Position numbers and translations under genes: made by a program. A stretch of DNA of 64,000 nt from Gracilariopsis chorda (taxonomy: Eukaryota > Rhodophyta > Florideophyceae > Gracilariales > Gracilariaceae). The stretch is taken from positions 124,001-188,000 of the forward strand of contig NBIV01000133.1 of assembly GCA_003194525.1 (NCBI GenBank), read 5' to 3'. Below are positions 41,537 through 54,310 of this stretch, in pieces; position 1 is the stretch's first letter, and the number at the start of each line of letters is the position of its first letter. The notes beneath the pieces were generated by a model. It saw only the letters and a program-made list of their open reading frames with translations. It did not search any database and was not told the origin of the DNA.

Positions 41537-42290
41537 GACAAATTCGTGTGTAAACCGAGGTCAGCCCTCGCGACTAACGCAGGAAGGTGAACAGGGAACC
41601 TGTAACAAAGTGTAATACTCCGTCAAGGAGGAGCGACTCCACACGGTGGCGCACACACGAGAGTTGTCGGTATGAGCCGCGGATAGCGGGAGCTACCCTA
41701 TGTAGGAAAAGAGAAATGGAAAGGAAAAAGGGGGAATTGGGATAAGAAAAAGGGACGAAAACGAGTCACGTGAGTGGCTCGGTGGAGGCCCGGCACTGCC
41801 AATAAATATACCGTATACACGTGCGAGACAACAAAAATGGGACCACTCCTCAACATGGATGTCTTGGCGAGCAAGGGGTTTGAGCACTCCGTAGGCAAGG
41901 GGATATTCCTCCTAAATGGAGTTGCGTACCGCCCAAGGTGTAAGATCTCAGAGCCAAGTTCTTGGAGTAGAACAGCTTTGTTGGGGAAGATTTAATGGTG
42001 CAGCGGCCGCGAGGCCGGCGCACTAAGTAGTGTAGCTTCCCTAGTGTAATACCTACATAAATAGATAAGTAAATCAATATATATAGTAACCACCTGTTCC
42101 CTATCTAGCTTGGCCTCCAAGCCTTGCCACCGTCCGCGTCCCACGTGTATCACCGGTGTACCCGGCCAGCTCCTACTCATAGGCAGTGCTACCTGGCAAA
42201 AGTGAAACTCATGTAAGAACATGTATGAATGCCGGTGTAACAGGGAAAATACCAAGTCCCCAGATATCTCTCTCACGAGGTGGGCTCTTC
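41437..42290 (-). repeat. LTR copy nested in a Helitron
   Basis: It begins TGTGGTGCAATGCCC and shares GGATCTTCCTCTCACGAGG, GTGTAAACCGAGG, CCGCGGATAGCGGGAG and GTTGGGGAAG with the copies at 47110-47876 (opposite orientation) and 57916-58800. It also shares the segment around GCGTCCCACGTGT. The boundary on the right is approximate. By comparison with the retrotransposon at 47-51 kb, this copy is on the minus strand. Confidence 0.6.
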
Positions 42291-43810
42291 ATACCTCCCC
42301 CTTCAGTCAGCGGGGCGACTTTGAAGAGTCAATCGGCGATGGTGGAAAGTCCACTTAAACGCGTGTCACCTTCCACTTCACCGGCTGCCTCTCTGGGAGT
42401 CCAGCGTCATCCCACCTCGAATTCGAGCTCTTCTGACATCCAGAATCCTCGGCCTTCTCCCATCTTTCCAACTTCGCCACCCATGTCCAACCTTCCGCTT
42501 AGCCAACCTTCGAACCCTTCCCAGGGATTTCGCACCGGCTTCCGGTCTGCTCCGATCCCTCGACGTGAAATTTCATCCTCCTCCGAGGGACCTCTTGCGC
42601 TACCGGCTCACACTAACTGCCCCGTCGCGGGTATGTTCCCTGGGCAGGCGCGTCCTCTGGCTTGGGCGATCTATGACTCCCTAACTGGGGCGTATCCGAA
42701 CACTCGGCTTGTTTCCCTCAGAATGAGCTACGCGCTTTGGTTTCATCCACTTGCCGTCCGTGACGAGGAACTAGCTCAGTCCTATACGGATGACAAGGAA
42801 AATCTCCCAGGAGACCTACCCGGTGTCATCACCATGTCATGGGACTGGGGCAATCGTATTGCGATACCCGTACATCACGTTCGCCGCAATGCGGGAGAGT
42901 CCACGGCAGAGTCACATGCCACGCTCGTGCGTTTGGCTCATCTACGGCCTCGCTAGGCTCCGTTCCAAGTACCAGTTCCACTGCACACGACCTTCGATGT
43001 CCTGTTTTCCGCACTCGCGGGGAGATGTCTTATTGCGACCGACTAGCCGGAATGGAAACCTTCGCGCGGAGAAACATTCCGATTGCTCGGCAGGAAGCCA
43101 TGTTGTGGGCGAGACCGATTCTTCGGGTGGAATTCCGTTATCTTCCCCGGGCTTCCCGGTCAAACTTTCTTCAGAACTTAATCCATGACGAACGTCGTTG
43201 GATAGCCCAAACCGGTTATTTTGTCCCGTACTAGAAGACGGAGATCGAACGCATTCCTGCACCGCACAGACGAGGTCGGTATGTTCCTCTCCCACGTTGG
43301 TAGGGTGACCTTGAGTCATGTTGGGGGTGCTACATCGAGGTACCGCCCGTTTTCACCCACGCAGGCTCCTCCATGGTATGGGATCCCTGTTCTGGGTTTT
43401 TATTGGTTGTGGTCAGCGAGTGGGCAGTCTGCACTGCGGCTTATATCCTCGCAGAAGCGTACTACCAGTATCGGCTGTGGTATATTCAACCGCGTGTGTG
43501 GGCAGCCATCCGACGTCTGGACATGCGAGTCCCCATTAGGGGTGTGGCTTATGCCAAGGAGATGCTTTCCCTACTCTATTTCATCCAGGGCATCAATTGG
43601 GATGAAGTTCCCATCGAAAACTCCCAAAGAAGGCATCACCACAATGGGTCTGGCCCCGGCTTAGGGAGGAACACCGCGCTAGCGGGAGATTATATCTTCT
43701 TCGACCCCTGGGAGTATAGGGAGCTTATTTTTGTTGCGCGGACTGTCGTTGAAAGCCGAATAGTGTGCTGCGATTATGCAATAAGCGGTGCTGTTTCGGG
43801 GAAGTAAAAT
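42291..43810 (+). pseudogene. Decayed coding block beside the LTR, family unknown
   Basis: Three + strand frames look protein-like: a Ser/Pro-rich then folded stretch (42186-42956, with MSYALWFHPLAVRDEELAQ), a second (about 43020-43234, with FARRNIPIARQEAMLWARPI) and a third (43373-43807, with YYQYRLWYIQPRVWAAIRRL). None matches gag, protease, reverse transcriptase or integrase that I know. It is probably the internal or flanking part of a retroelement and appears broken in several places; a captured host gene is possible. Given its place next to the LTR I treat it as a fossil. Confidence 0.35.
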
Positions 43811-44599
43811 TGTCCCGTGACGCAGCGTAGCACGTATCATCGTGGCGTAGAACATTTCGGTGTGGAGTGTCGTTTAACTGCAATACTTCGTGCTGCTGTT
43901 ATGTTGCAAAGGAGGATGGACGTGCCAGCAAGTAAATGCATGTATACTAATGCCTTGCAAAGTCAATTTCGCACGTTAACTACAGCAAAGGAAGAGTGGA
44001 GACCATAGCGTGCCAATACCGTGGCACGCTTTATTGTACCGTGGAATTTAATTAGTGCGCGTAACCATGATGTAGTATAACGTGCAGTACCATTGGCGCA
44101 CATAACTGTTCAAAAATACCAATTAAAGCGGTCATGTGCACTGCACTGCAACAGCTCCGTTACTGTAGTGTAACGGGTGGGCTACTTTAGTGAAACGGCT
44201 AGGCTACTGTGGCGTGCAAAGGGCGCAAGGTGGAAACGTGTCGCATAATACGGCGCAAGATGCCTCTTTGAGCGCATAAAGGTACATGTTCCCACTTGGG
44301 GGCCTCCTTGCCGATTTTCTGGCCAATGACTGGCCGTAGAGCAACACAACGACAGGCAGACAGACAATCATTGTCTTTAGTATAGTGCGCGAGAAAAGTG
44401 GCTCCATTGCGTTTCTCGCATGCTTTAAGGATTGAAAAACCTTTTGGGTGAAAAGAGTAACTGGGTAGCGTGTTTTGGGTGATGAGTTTGTAGAATGCAA
44501 GTATTTTCGGGAGTAATAAGGAAGAAGGAAAGAAAATGATGAATGAAAAGAGAAAGACGTTTACTTAAATCTATTAAGTTCCTCTACGAAAGAACTTCG
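43811..44599. other. Non-coding, hairpins
   Basis: Holds a perfect 8-bp stem GCGTGCCA-ATACCG-TGGCACGC at 44009-44030 and a GTTACTGTAGTGTAAC near-palindrome at about 44158. The minus-strand frame at 44204-44500 has a hydrophobic stretch but no recognisable motif. It may include the 3' end of the neighbouring Helitron. Confidence 0.35.
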
Positions 44600-47109
44600 G
44601 GGTACACTACATTACTGGTAGACGTGGTAGCGGCAGGGAGACACGCCACGATGTTGGACGGGTTGGTCGTCCAACAAAACGCGACGTACAGCTAGCCATG
44701 CGTGAGACAGCCATCACGCAAATCCAGTCAGATGCCACCACTATACGACTGACCCTATGCCTTATTGGTAGTGGTGGAAAAACAGAAACGTACTGGGAAC
44801 TGGGTGCAGGTGAAGTTGGGAACTGGAAAGTTGTCGCTTACAGGTCCCCACTGCATGCACGGCAGGCATAGTGCAGTGTGATGACTTATTCCATAAGCGA
44901 GTCTTATGACCAGTACGTTGCTTTGCATGTCTTCCACGGTATAGATGGCACTATTCACGTGGCCGTTTGAGGGATCCGAGTGCGAAGAAGCATAACCACA
45001 AATCCCTTTTTGAGTTTGAGGCGGTGGTCTGGCAGCGCTAGCACGGCAGTCAGCGTGTTGAGCATCTCGATAGGTTACTGCAGGGCGGTGCTGTCCTCGT
45101 CATCCACCTTGCCTGCACTGAGGTACGTGCGATACGCTCCAGGTATCATGTGGCCTACATAGTCGTTGAGCTCTGCTAGCCAATAGTTTCGTTCGGTTAT
45201 AATGACGGTTGACGCTAGCCAATCCGCATCTATGTACCTTTGAGCTATACCATCAAAGACCTTGCGGACAATGTTAAGGAAGGACTCGACACATTACAGG
45301 GAATGTGGCAGGGTGAAGGGGTGCTTTGGGGGGACAGTCCCTGGCAAGCGTCCCTCTCCAATTTCCAAGAGAGTGTCTTGGAACTGCAATGCCTCTTGTG
45401 TCGCTGTAGGATCTTGGCGAAGCGCATAGAGTCGCATGTTCTCAGTGATTGGCAAAGTGCGAAAGTGGTAGAAGAGAGTTGAGCGTTTGATGCATGCGTT
45501 GTCAATCGTGCATCGAGAGCCCCCATGGAAAAAGGGAAGAATCTGCCGAAAGTCGCCAGAGAACAATACGAGTTTGCCTTTGAAAGGGAGCTGCGAGCGC
45601 GTTATGTCACGGAGAGTGCGTTCAACTGCTTCGAAGCAGAAGCAATGACACATTACGATCTCGTCCCAGATAATGAGGTCGACGCTTTTCATCCGAATGA
45701 CCAGGTGCAAGTGGACTGGGATGTTGCACGTGCTCTCAGCGGTAGCTGGGATGGTATTCTAAATACATAGTGGGCTGTTTGGCCGCCCTCAATCAGTATG
45801 GCTGCTACAGCAGACGTAGCCACCTTAAGGACGGACTTGCCACGAAGGCGTAACGTGGCCCGAATTGATTTGGAGAGAAAGGCCTTCCCGGATGCACCGG
45901 TAGCATCCTAGAAAATGACACGAGTGGTCACCTGCGTTTCCAAAAAAGAACCACGAAGACCCTGCAGGCTATCTGCAGACACTCCGGTAAGGATGGCCCC
46001 AACGATATTATTGAACGCCAGCCGCTGAAGCTCATTGAAGAGAGGGAGGGCAGCTATCACAGTTTCTTGTAGATGCGAATGAAATTGCTGCGGAAAGAGA
46101 GCTGGACCGCGCATTTCCAGTAGGTGTTCCATGGGTGTCGGGAGGCCGTACTTAGACAGAGACACCAATGTGCCAACTATTTCTTACAGTGCCTTTTGCA
46201 CTTCTAACAGAATGTAAGAGCTGGCTCTGTCGACTTCAGCCAGTGCTTGCATCATGCTGCGATGTGGAGCCTGTATATCCTGCAGGAACATCCATAGATG
46301 CTGCTCTCACAAAGTACGTAGGTCTGACGGCTTGCAGTAGAGCAAGATGGTGGCAATCAAATGCCAGAGCGGAACAAATGAGGAGTTAAAGGACTCGCCC
46401 AGTGCGCGTCTCCACTCTCTGTCGTCGGCAAGAAGGCCCTTCTTTGGGCAGGCCTTTCTGAAGCTACTGCACTGCTAACCATCAACGGTGCGGAGATGCT
46501 GAAAAGAATTATCACCCGCTATATGGGTTAGTAGTAAGCGGAGGTAGTACCGCTCACCCCTGTCGTGGACTGGAAATATATTTCCGCCCAACGTAATACA
46601 CACTGCTGCCAGTGACTTTATATAGATCAGCTGTAGCGGCCGCTGAGGAGGGGGTGGGCTGGCATCGAGACACAAAAAGACTTCGTAGACATGCCCGCGG
46701 CTTCTAGCATTTGTTTGACTTGTTCCAAGTAAGGTACCTCTGGAACTGGGCATAAGAGATATGTTGTGCACCGGGGAACTTTTTGTTGGCCACAAACCAC
46801 TAATTGAGATTGGTTCCTGCCCGCTCTTTGATAGCAGCAGTTTGCTATTCGCCTTCCCGGAAGAACACCGTACGGTGATCTTTGAAGTGTACGTCAAGCA
46901 GCAGGATTGTACTAACCAATGTCGAACGCAAGGGTCCGCCACACTGCCTCGGAAGCTCACACAACCCCTTCGTCTTGGAAGTACTGGATCTCTTCGTGAC
47001 ATCCGTTCTCATCTACAATCTTCATAGTTGCTATTTCGGAACTAATGTGAAGTGCAACGCCCTCAGGGAGGGATTCTTGGTACTTGAACACTTTCCCGAT
47101 ACTATCGGT
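44600..47109 (-). mobile_element. Helitron with Pif1-like helicase, minus strand
   Basis: Read on the minus strand, this copy keeps most helicase landmarks. First is ENGCHEEIQYFQDE near 47000 (end of the Rep region, 'dEIxxyxdxR'). Then NIFPVHDRGERYYLRLLL and HLRTVDG ('VxPxxgErfYLRlLL...LRTV', about 46480-46600), and LFNELQRLAFNNI. A degenerate Walker A reads DATGASGKAF at about 45880-45910, then ATSAVAAILIEGG(Q)TAH. VDLIIWDEI (Walker B), VLFSGDFRQILPF and LPITENMRL lie at 45294-45710. YPIEMLN-like and LPDHRLKLKKGFVVMLL blocks follow near 45000-45100, and TQFPVRFCFSTTTNKA at about 44760-44810 ends it. This is the most complete helicase in the window. It has in-frame stops (one just before Walker A) and frame changes, so it is inactive. 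Confidence 0.82.
45294..45710 (-). pseudogene. Helitron helicase core (Walker B to motif III/IV)
   Basis: The longest open piece of the helicase, 138 residues. It holds IIWDEI (DEAD-like Walker B), a Cys/His-containing spacer, the RTLRDI helix, then GKLVLFSGDFRQILPF (family 'GGDFRQxLPV') and ITENMRLYA ('LxxNMR'). These are the ATP-hydrolysis and coupling motifs of superfamily 1B helicases. Adjacent pieces with the Walker A and the C-terminal motifs lie in other frames up- and downstream. Confidence 0.75.
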
Positions 47110-50100
47110 TGTGTAGTGTGTATATGAACTACGCCCCACTATGGTGGATATGGACACGTGGGACACGGTTTTGGGTCAATTGGCGGTTGGCCACAGTAGT
47201 GGATGTTGCCACGAAATGTGGAGTATTTTAGTTAATATTATTTATTATTTTCACACCCATTTCTGGGAAGCTAGTACTTAGTGCGACGGCGCACTGCCGT
47301 CGCACCAGTAAACCTTCCCCAACAAGGGACCCCAACCTGGGGAATTGGCTCTAGTTGTTGCCGCTTGCGCGCGTACTCTACTCCTCCTTGTAGAGAAACG
47401 CCGTAAACCACGGGACATCTAACCCCCTTGCACATCTAAAGAGACCCATCACTGGGAGTATAATTGTTCCAATCATATTGGTGTTTCGCCCTGTATAGAG
47501 AGTCCTGTCCACCGGCATTGCCGTATCTGTTCGTCGCTCTCGCGACTCACATCGTCCTCTCTTCCTCCTCTTCGCCCTTCCTTTTCCCCCTTTTTAGGGT
47601 AGCACCTCCCGCTATCCGCGGCCCTCGTGTGTGCATCCGCTCACACACCCCGACTTAAGTGGAAACATACCTCTACTGAGGATCACACCCCGCTCACGCG
47701 GATACCGATTCTTCGCCTTCACCTCCCTGCGCGAGTCGCGACAGGTGTCCCTGGTCTTACAAACCGGCTTCGCTGTGACACCTCTGGGAGGGCTCTACCC
47801 AACTGGGTTCACCTCGTGAGAAGAAGATCCCGAACGTCTTTCGTTGTTTTTCCCCTTTAGGGCATTGCACCACAAAGTGGTCTCCCGACTTAGAATCGGG
47901 TTTTGTTTTCCCTCTTACGAGGTTTATTTTTATTTACCGGAAGTTCCGTGATCGTTTCCCGTCGTAACAGTATTTTCTCATGTCCAGAAATACCTCCGAT
48001 GCGGAGCCAGTGGTTACGCGTAGTCGCTCCCGTGACAATGCGGACACTTCCGAAGTTCGTTTCGTACCACGTATCCCTATACGGACAAGTTCCAGCCGTA
48101 CTGGCGCCGCTTCATCGCGGAATGATACCCCCGACCGGGAACCTCGGAACCTCCTTTTGCCCTCGTTATCACCCCTGCAGTGGAATGCAGCATCGACTCC
48201 GGCTGTTGCCGCAGTTCCCCAGGCAACCCGGCCTGCTCCCGCTGTCGCGGCTTCAAGTCCCCGTGTAATGGGCGATAACACCCTCCAGGGGACTTCCCTG
48301 GAATCCCAGGTCCGCGCTCTGTGGACCGCCCATGACACCCTTGTAGGGGAACTAAAATCCCTCCAAGAGGTGGTCTCGGCAACCCCTGAAAAGGAGGTCG
48401 CCGAGGAACTCCGTATTTTACGGTCTGACGTCAACTCCGTGTTCGAAAGTTTGGGACAACCCGCCACCTTCATCGAAGGAGTTGAAGCCCGATCGATTTG
48501 ATCGGATTGGTGCCCGCTTGGAGACGCTGGAGCAGTTCGTCCTCATGGACAAACCATCCCCGGGTGATCCGGTAAAAGAGGCATAGCACGACGACCAGCT
48601 TGCTGGGAAGAAGAAACGCCGTCATCGACGGAAACACCACCGAAAATATTCGGACTCCGATTCTTCGACATCGTCGTACTCATCCCGAAACCATTCGGTT
48701 AGCTCGGGCTCCTCGGACTCCGACTCGGAGGACGAGAAGCGAGGCTACTCCTCCCGCTCGAAGCGGTCATCGGCCATTGAAGGGGTGGTCCGAACCCGCC
48801 AGAAGGGGAGAAGACACCCCGGTCTCCGGGAATTGAAACCGACAAACCCGGATTACCGGAAGCTTTTATCATACCGGTACTACCGGCTCGAAGACTCGTC
48901 ACTTGGACGTACGCCCCGTGGTACGGGAAAGGTGCGAGAATGCATTAAGCAAATGCAGCTCTCGCTCCGCAACCAGTATTTTACTGGAGAGGACCCAGTC
49001 CTAGTACTGGATTTCCTATCCCGCTTTGTAGCGGAGGCCGATATCTTCGGTATGAATGAGGGACAAGCCTATTTGGCTTTACCGTATTTCTTACGGGGAG
49101 TGGCGGAGGACCAATACAACTCTGTCAGAGGATCTTCTCCTGCCTCCGAGGGAGGAGTTACTTGCTGGCCGGAGGCTGTGCAGTATCTTCTGCGCTCATA
49201 AGCCACCAACACCGCTATTCAGCAGGCTATCCTCGCTTTGCGAGATACACGCCAGCGTGCTGGAGAGACCGAGACCGATTACTCGGTGCGCCTTAACAAG
49301 GCTTTCCCCAGATGTGGTAACGTATACCCCGCTGGGGAGCGTAGTACCATGTTCATCGATGGTCTTGACCCGGCAATCCGGAGATAAGTTACCTGTTATC
49401 GGGAGGACAAGCGGAGGATCACCTACCTCTAGCTGGTCTAACACGCCCGAGCGGAAGGGGATGCACTTCGTGCAAGAACTCCCAACAATCGGTCTAAATC
49501 CGCCAAGGCGTTGTTGCTGGAAAGCGAAGCTTCCTCTCTCCCGCTCACTGCGGATGGGAACCCTGGACAGGGATTTGATACCGTGCATTTGGTGCAGGAG
49601 GATGGTGTGTCGATACCCACCAGTGATTTACCGTCAACGACGGAGATGACCCATGATACGGGAACGGAAGACCCCGTTTTGTACGGTGGTAACAGTCGGG
49701 TTCAACCCCAACGACTCCCGTTTTCAAACGGTCAATCCCGTTATCAACGGCCTGGATGGACTGACACCCGCCCTGCAGTTCGCTTCTCCGATACTCGGAA
49801 TAATAATCCGCGTGTCGCGGTGCTGGCTCTCATTTGCCACCTGTGCTATGCCCATGGCCATACCTCACCTCAGTGTATTTGTTCACTGAAGGATATGGCC
49901 AAGGTGGTGGCAAATTATGAGGCCCTCACTCCAGAGGAGAAACGTTCCGTCCCGACGGCTTCCTACCTCCGTGCTAAAACGGACTTTTCCCACGCCCTAC
50001 CACAGACCCCGCGTGCGCGGCAAGCTTCATACACCCCGATTCGGGAGATCACGCAACCATCCGTTGCAACCCCCGCTTATGCGGATAGAAACCCCCGTCA

Positions 50101-50830
50101 ACGGGATGAAGCACTCGTTGTCGAGGAAACCAACCCACCGCCGAAGGCGGAAAACTAACTGAGGGAGTCTCCCCTTTGGGAGAGGCGTCCTCAAGAACGA
50201 GGCTGTTGGCGCCCGAGGCGTCCTCGCCTCGCTCCTCGGTGAAAGTCCTCTCGAGGAAAGACACCGCTGACGCGGACTTTGCGCACCTCGGTGTGTTGCG
50301 TCGCCCGTGGATACGGAGTAAAAATCCCCAGATTCCGGGTAGAGTCTTGGTCTTGGCCAAGCGCAATTATAAGGTCTATGCCGACCTTGGCCTTGATCCC
50401 CAGTTTATGGTGAGGTTTCTCACCGTCCTGGATACAGGTGCAGGCCCCAACTTTGTTGAGGAATCAATGTTACCCCCGCTTGTGCGGTCTCGTATCCGCT
50501 CTGACGCGGTCCCCGACATTTCGGATGCGAACAACAATCCGTTACAAACGCTGGGCACGATGGACCTCGTCGTGAGACTTGGTACCTCTGTGGTGAAGTT
50601 GGACTTCATCGTTTGCCGTTCATTGGCAGCACCAGTCATACTGGGATATGATTACTGCAACAGATTTGTCGACGCAATCAGGCCCCGCCTCAGGCGTGTA
50701 GAACTTGACGACGGATCCTCGGTTCCGATTGTTCGCCGCCCGCAAAAGCGGTCCTCTCGGAAACAAGTTCCGCTCCCTGCTGCCCAGGAACCACCGCCCG
50801 CGTCTGGCGAGAAGGCATGATTTCTAGCTA
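47110..50830 (+). mobile_element. LTR retrotransposon, GC-rich, gag and protease parts
   Basis: A 5' LTR (about 47110-47876, ending GGGCATTGCACCACA) is followed by a possible primer-binding site (TGGTCTCCCGAC) and a leader of about 100 bp. Then come gag (47980 onward; a helical part at 48785-49201 with the look of a retrotransposon gag), a CCHC zinc knuckle of the form C-x2-C-x4-H-x4-C (about 49835-49876), and an aspartic protease domain with LDTGAG and VILGYDY (about 50400-50660). Reverse transcriptase, integrase and a 3' LTR are not seen beside it; the GC-rich block stops at about 50830. The element is truncated and broken in a few places. It looks younger than its AT-rich surroundings. Family: probably Ty3/gypsy, not certain without pol. 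Confidence 0.75.
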
Positions 50831-51640
50831 AGTAAAACTTTGAGATTTTGTACCGTGCAAACGAGAATAACGGTGCAGCAGACTATCTTCCTAGGTCTAC
50901 GACGGTAACAATGTAGACTCACATGAATACAGAGATGATTTAGCTATACTTGCAGTTGAGGCTGAGAGTTTTTCCGTCCTCGAACCATACTATGCCAATA
51001 TTGCCCACTACCTTTGAGGATTGTCAATAGATGAGAGTGACACTTCATTCGTCAAGCAGTCTTACGTAATGCGAAGAGGTTTCTTGTCTGCGAAAGAAGA
51101 GTATTGAGGAAAGTGGCAAATCATATGCGCGTTATTCCGGATATGACTAAGCGACTGGACACAACTAGGTTTTTTCATGAGGATATCGGACACTGGGATA
51201 TTGCAGCCACCCAAAAGTTTACTATTGAGCAGTTTCGGTGGGGAATTATATATCGAAAAGTCAGGGAATACTTGAAGAGCTGTCACAGATGTCAGAGAAT
51301 GGGACGACTGCCTTAGTATTACAGCAGCCTTCATACACCCATTTCTTCGCTGTTTGACGTATACTCGATCGATTTCACCGGCCTGTTTCGTCGTAGAAAG
51401 TCGGGATACAGATTTATTTTGGTTTGTGTTGGGCCCCTGACGGGCTGGCCAATCGCTGCACTGACAAACAACTCTACTTCAAAATTGGTCATCAAATCTG
51501 TGTAAAGGTTATTCATCTCTTCATTCGGCCTACTCAGATTTGCTGTTTCAGGCTGTGCAACTTGTTTAGCTTCTACCTTACTTGCGGTGCTAATGAATGA
51601 GAATTATCTTAAGTTGAAGACTTCCCTAGCTTATGATCCG
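50831..51640 (+). pseudogene. Ty3/gypsy integrase fossil
   Basis: An AT-rich remnant that keeps a zinc-binding block FHEDIGHWDIAATQKF...FRWGIIYRKVREYL, ending CHRCQRMG (H-x-H-x-C-x2-C type of Ty3/gypsy integrases), at 51104-51316. The start of the catalytic core follows, with YSIDFTGLFRRRKSGYRF (about 51360-51410). Its composition differs from the GC-rich element on its left, so it is probably a separate, older insertion. It is broken in several places. Confidence 0.7.
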
Positions 51641-52904
51641 ATGTCAAATGGCAGAGCAGAGAGAATGGTGGGCACTCCGAAAAGAGCAAGTGTTTGACTT
51701 GGGATGACCAATTGTCGTGGAGAAAAAAGCCGTCACTATCGACTTCTTCATGTATTGAAACGCTGATAGCTATACTAAAAATATAGTACGGCTTCCAAGC
51801 AAAATTCGAAATGGAGATGGTGATAATCATGTAGAAGAACTGCGAGCATCTCACACTCCGAAAACTAGTCAGCTTGTGAGAAAAACAGGAAAGCTGAGAG
51901 AATATTCGAGTAACACTGAAGGCTAATACATTTGTGAAGAACTAAAACCTATCACATCAGTTACGGTTTCAAGACCCGAGCTTGAATGCAAAACTAATTC
52001 GAAGCAAAAAGACTTCGATATTCCGTCGATGGTCGACAGCATCGTGGCTTCACTGCTGATAGATTCATGGAGTTTAAGCCTAACATACTGGTACGTATCA
52101 TAGACAAGGCACTGTCCCCTTTAGCTGTGACCGTGGCTGCCCGATGTGCTCTGGACCTTCTTCGTATGAAGCCTGGTTTGGAGAACGCTACATTCTCTAG
52201 AAACGAGCCGCTTGAGCATATCGCAGTCCTAGCGTTTCTGATATGTTTATTGTGGAAGTAGAAAGTGCTGGCAATTGCCCAAAGCAAGCTCTTGATCGTT
52301 GATACTAAGGGACATTGTCCATTCGGAGGATAATCCTCAACATGGAAAAGACTTTCGATGCCAAAGTATACGATAATACTCAAATACAAGCAGTAGCAAC
52401 AACACTTGGTATTAGAGATCGTGGGAAGTACAAGTCAGCGCCGATATTATTGCATTATAGTTATCAAAAATGTCAACGTTGATGATGCCCATTTCCGCAT
52501 TTTGTTGATGAAGGTTTTCTCTGGATACCGAACGGAATCCATTGAAAGCATTTTCGTGTCCAGCACGTGCTCGTCTCTGTACATTATTGCTCCCCAGCTG
52601 AAGAACTTGTTCCTGTGAAGTGATGCAGAATTTCAAGAATGTGTAGAAAAGAGGCTTCCGCATAACACGAGATACACTGTGCAGCGCTTTAAAGAAAGGT
52701 CTTGGGCAAATTATGTCAGGTTAGCTCTGAAACACCATAATGAACCCAGGGCACAGGCAATTGAAGAGAATGGAAATCGAGAATTCGAAACTTGTAGATC
52801 ACATCCTCGCCATTTTGATCGGACACCGTGTACAACTACTACGTGAATTCATTGAATATAACGGAGCAGCACTTTCTATTGAATAATCTCTCCGTTATAA
52901 GTAT
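51641..52904. other. AT-rich DNA, no gene recognised
   Basis: May include further decayed retroelement sequence, since a weak minus-strand frame (52412-52663) is protein-like. No motif supports a call. Confidence 0.35.
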
Positions 52905-53350
52905 TTTTTCATGTATGAGGGGGATGTTCCTGATTGAAAGGAGGCGTAGCGCCACAAAATCATCTTGCACGCCCCCGTTTGCGCATGCAAAACGCCCATT
53001 TGGCGCCACCCCTCCCTACCATTTAAAAACTTTAGCAATAGCAGCAGCAGCAAAGCTTCCTGCTTACTGGCTGACACTCCCATAATGACTGCAGTGCCAC
53101 CCAGTTACACAAAGCAACATGTCGCGCTTTCTCATCATTGGCTGGCACTGCAGTCAATTTAGGTACCTAAACAAAAACCATTACGGTTCTACATACTCTA
53201 GGCGCCGCGGCGCCCCGTGGGTCTGCGAGTGCTATTGCGAGCGCAAGCGAGCAAAGTGCTCGGAGAGCCTCTGAACGCTACTAAATACACAAAGCTACAT
53301 AAACAACGCGGCGCGCAGCGCCGCCCACGTCCGAAGGCCATTTCCACTTG
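52905..53350 (+). repeat. Isolated type A monomer
   Basis: A single copy of the array monomer, type A. It starts near ATGTATGAGGGGG and has GGAGGCGTAGCGCCAC / GGCGCCACCCCTCC as imperfect inverted repeat. CAGCAGCAGCAAAGCTTCC, GAGCAAAGTGCTCGGAGAG and the 3' double hairpin GCGGCGCGCAGCGCCGCC + GTCCGAAGGCCATTTCCACTTG follow, with CTTG at 53347-53350. Units 1 and 5 of the array are its closest relatives. Being solitary, it gives the best view of the ends. Confidence 0.85.
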
Positions 53351-53457
53351 TCTAACCTACGTAAGGATTACTCTGACAACGAGCAAGTTGACCCCTTAGA
53401 ATACATCAATAAACGAACATTTATTTCCCTCCAAACGAATAGCAAATGGTAATCCAC

Positions 53458-53845
53458 AGATATGCCCTACTTGCACGAATCTGTTGAGCACGTGTGTGAT
53501 CTGTCACTGTCGAAAGCCTCAACTTCTATGAGCCCCGTTGAAACCATCTGACACGTGGATATCTCTGACGTCCAGCGAACATGCAAATGCTTGCTGCGTC
53601 CAATCAGGCAGTAGTCTTTTAATTCCGTGTACACGGTGTCGAATTTCGGGCGGATGGAGCACAAAATCTCTTCCAAAGAAACAAATTTACAACGCCATGG
53701 TGCATATCAATGTGCATCAATGCAGCCTGTATTATGCACGATTTTTTCCAATAATGTGTCCAAGCGCGGTAGAATAGCATGCTTATGGTCGCGTAAAAGG
53801 CATAGGTGTAGGTATCGAACCTCTCTTTGGGACATATCGGCCATG
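53458..53845 (-). pseudogene. Unrecognised broken ORF
   Basis: The minus-strand frame reads MADMSQREVRYLHLCLLRD... then, past one in-frame TGA at about 53715, EEILCSIRPKFDTVYTELKD and HVRWTSEISTCQMVSTGLIE. The composition is protein-like and the frame is the same on both sides of the stop, suggesting a once-coding sequence. I recognise no family. It lies among transposon debris. Confidence 0.35.
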
Positions 53846-53984
53846 GTGTTAGAAAATAGTTGAAAATAAGAAGTAGAGTAAAATAAGTTGTAGGTAGGTG
53901 CTCGGAGAAAAGTTTTCTGCGACTTTAGGGTACGCTATAGCTTAATTACACAAACTTCAGCACATTATACCCTAGGTAAAGTAC

Positions 53985-54310
53985 AAACGTATCCTATTCA
54001 AACAACAAAATAAATGAAGTATAGTACAACCTACGTATACCGTTCTAACAAAAATAGTTAGATTTTACGCAGTGTATACGTAGGCTGCACTGTACTGCAA
54101 ACGTATGCCTTTCTAACAAAAATGGTTTTAATCTAGGTATTGCATACGTAGGCCACAGATTTCTACAAACGTTGAAGGCTGTAAGAAGAATCGGAAAGAA
54201 TTATACGTTGCATACATAAGTAAATTGTACTCGATATGTATTGAAATCTGAAACGATGACCGAGTAAGAATGCAGTGCATACGTACTTAGTAAAGTAATA
54301 CATATGTAAA
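53985..54310. repeat. Degenerate TACGTA-containing tandem repeat
   Basis: Two to three diverged units share (T/G)CAAACGTAT(G/C)C..TTC(T/A)AACAAAAAT(A/G)GTT and GCATACGTAGGC, at about 53987, 54109 and 54172. The spacing is irregular (about 65-120 bp). The DNA is AT-rich with no coding potential. Confidence 0.4.
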
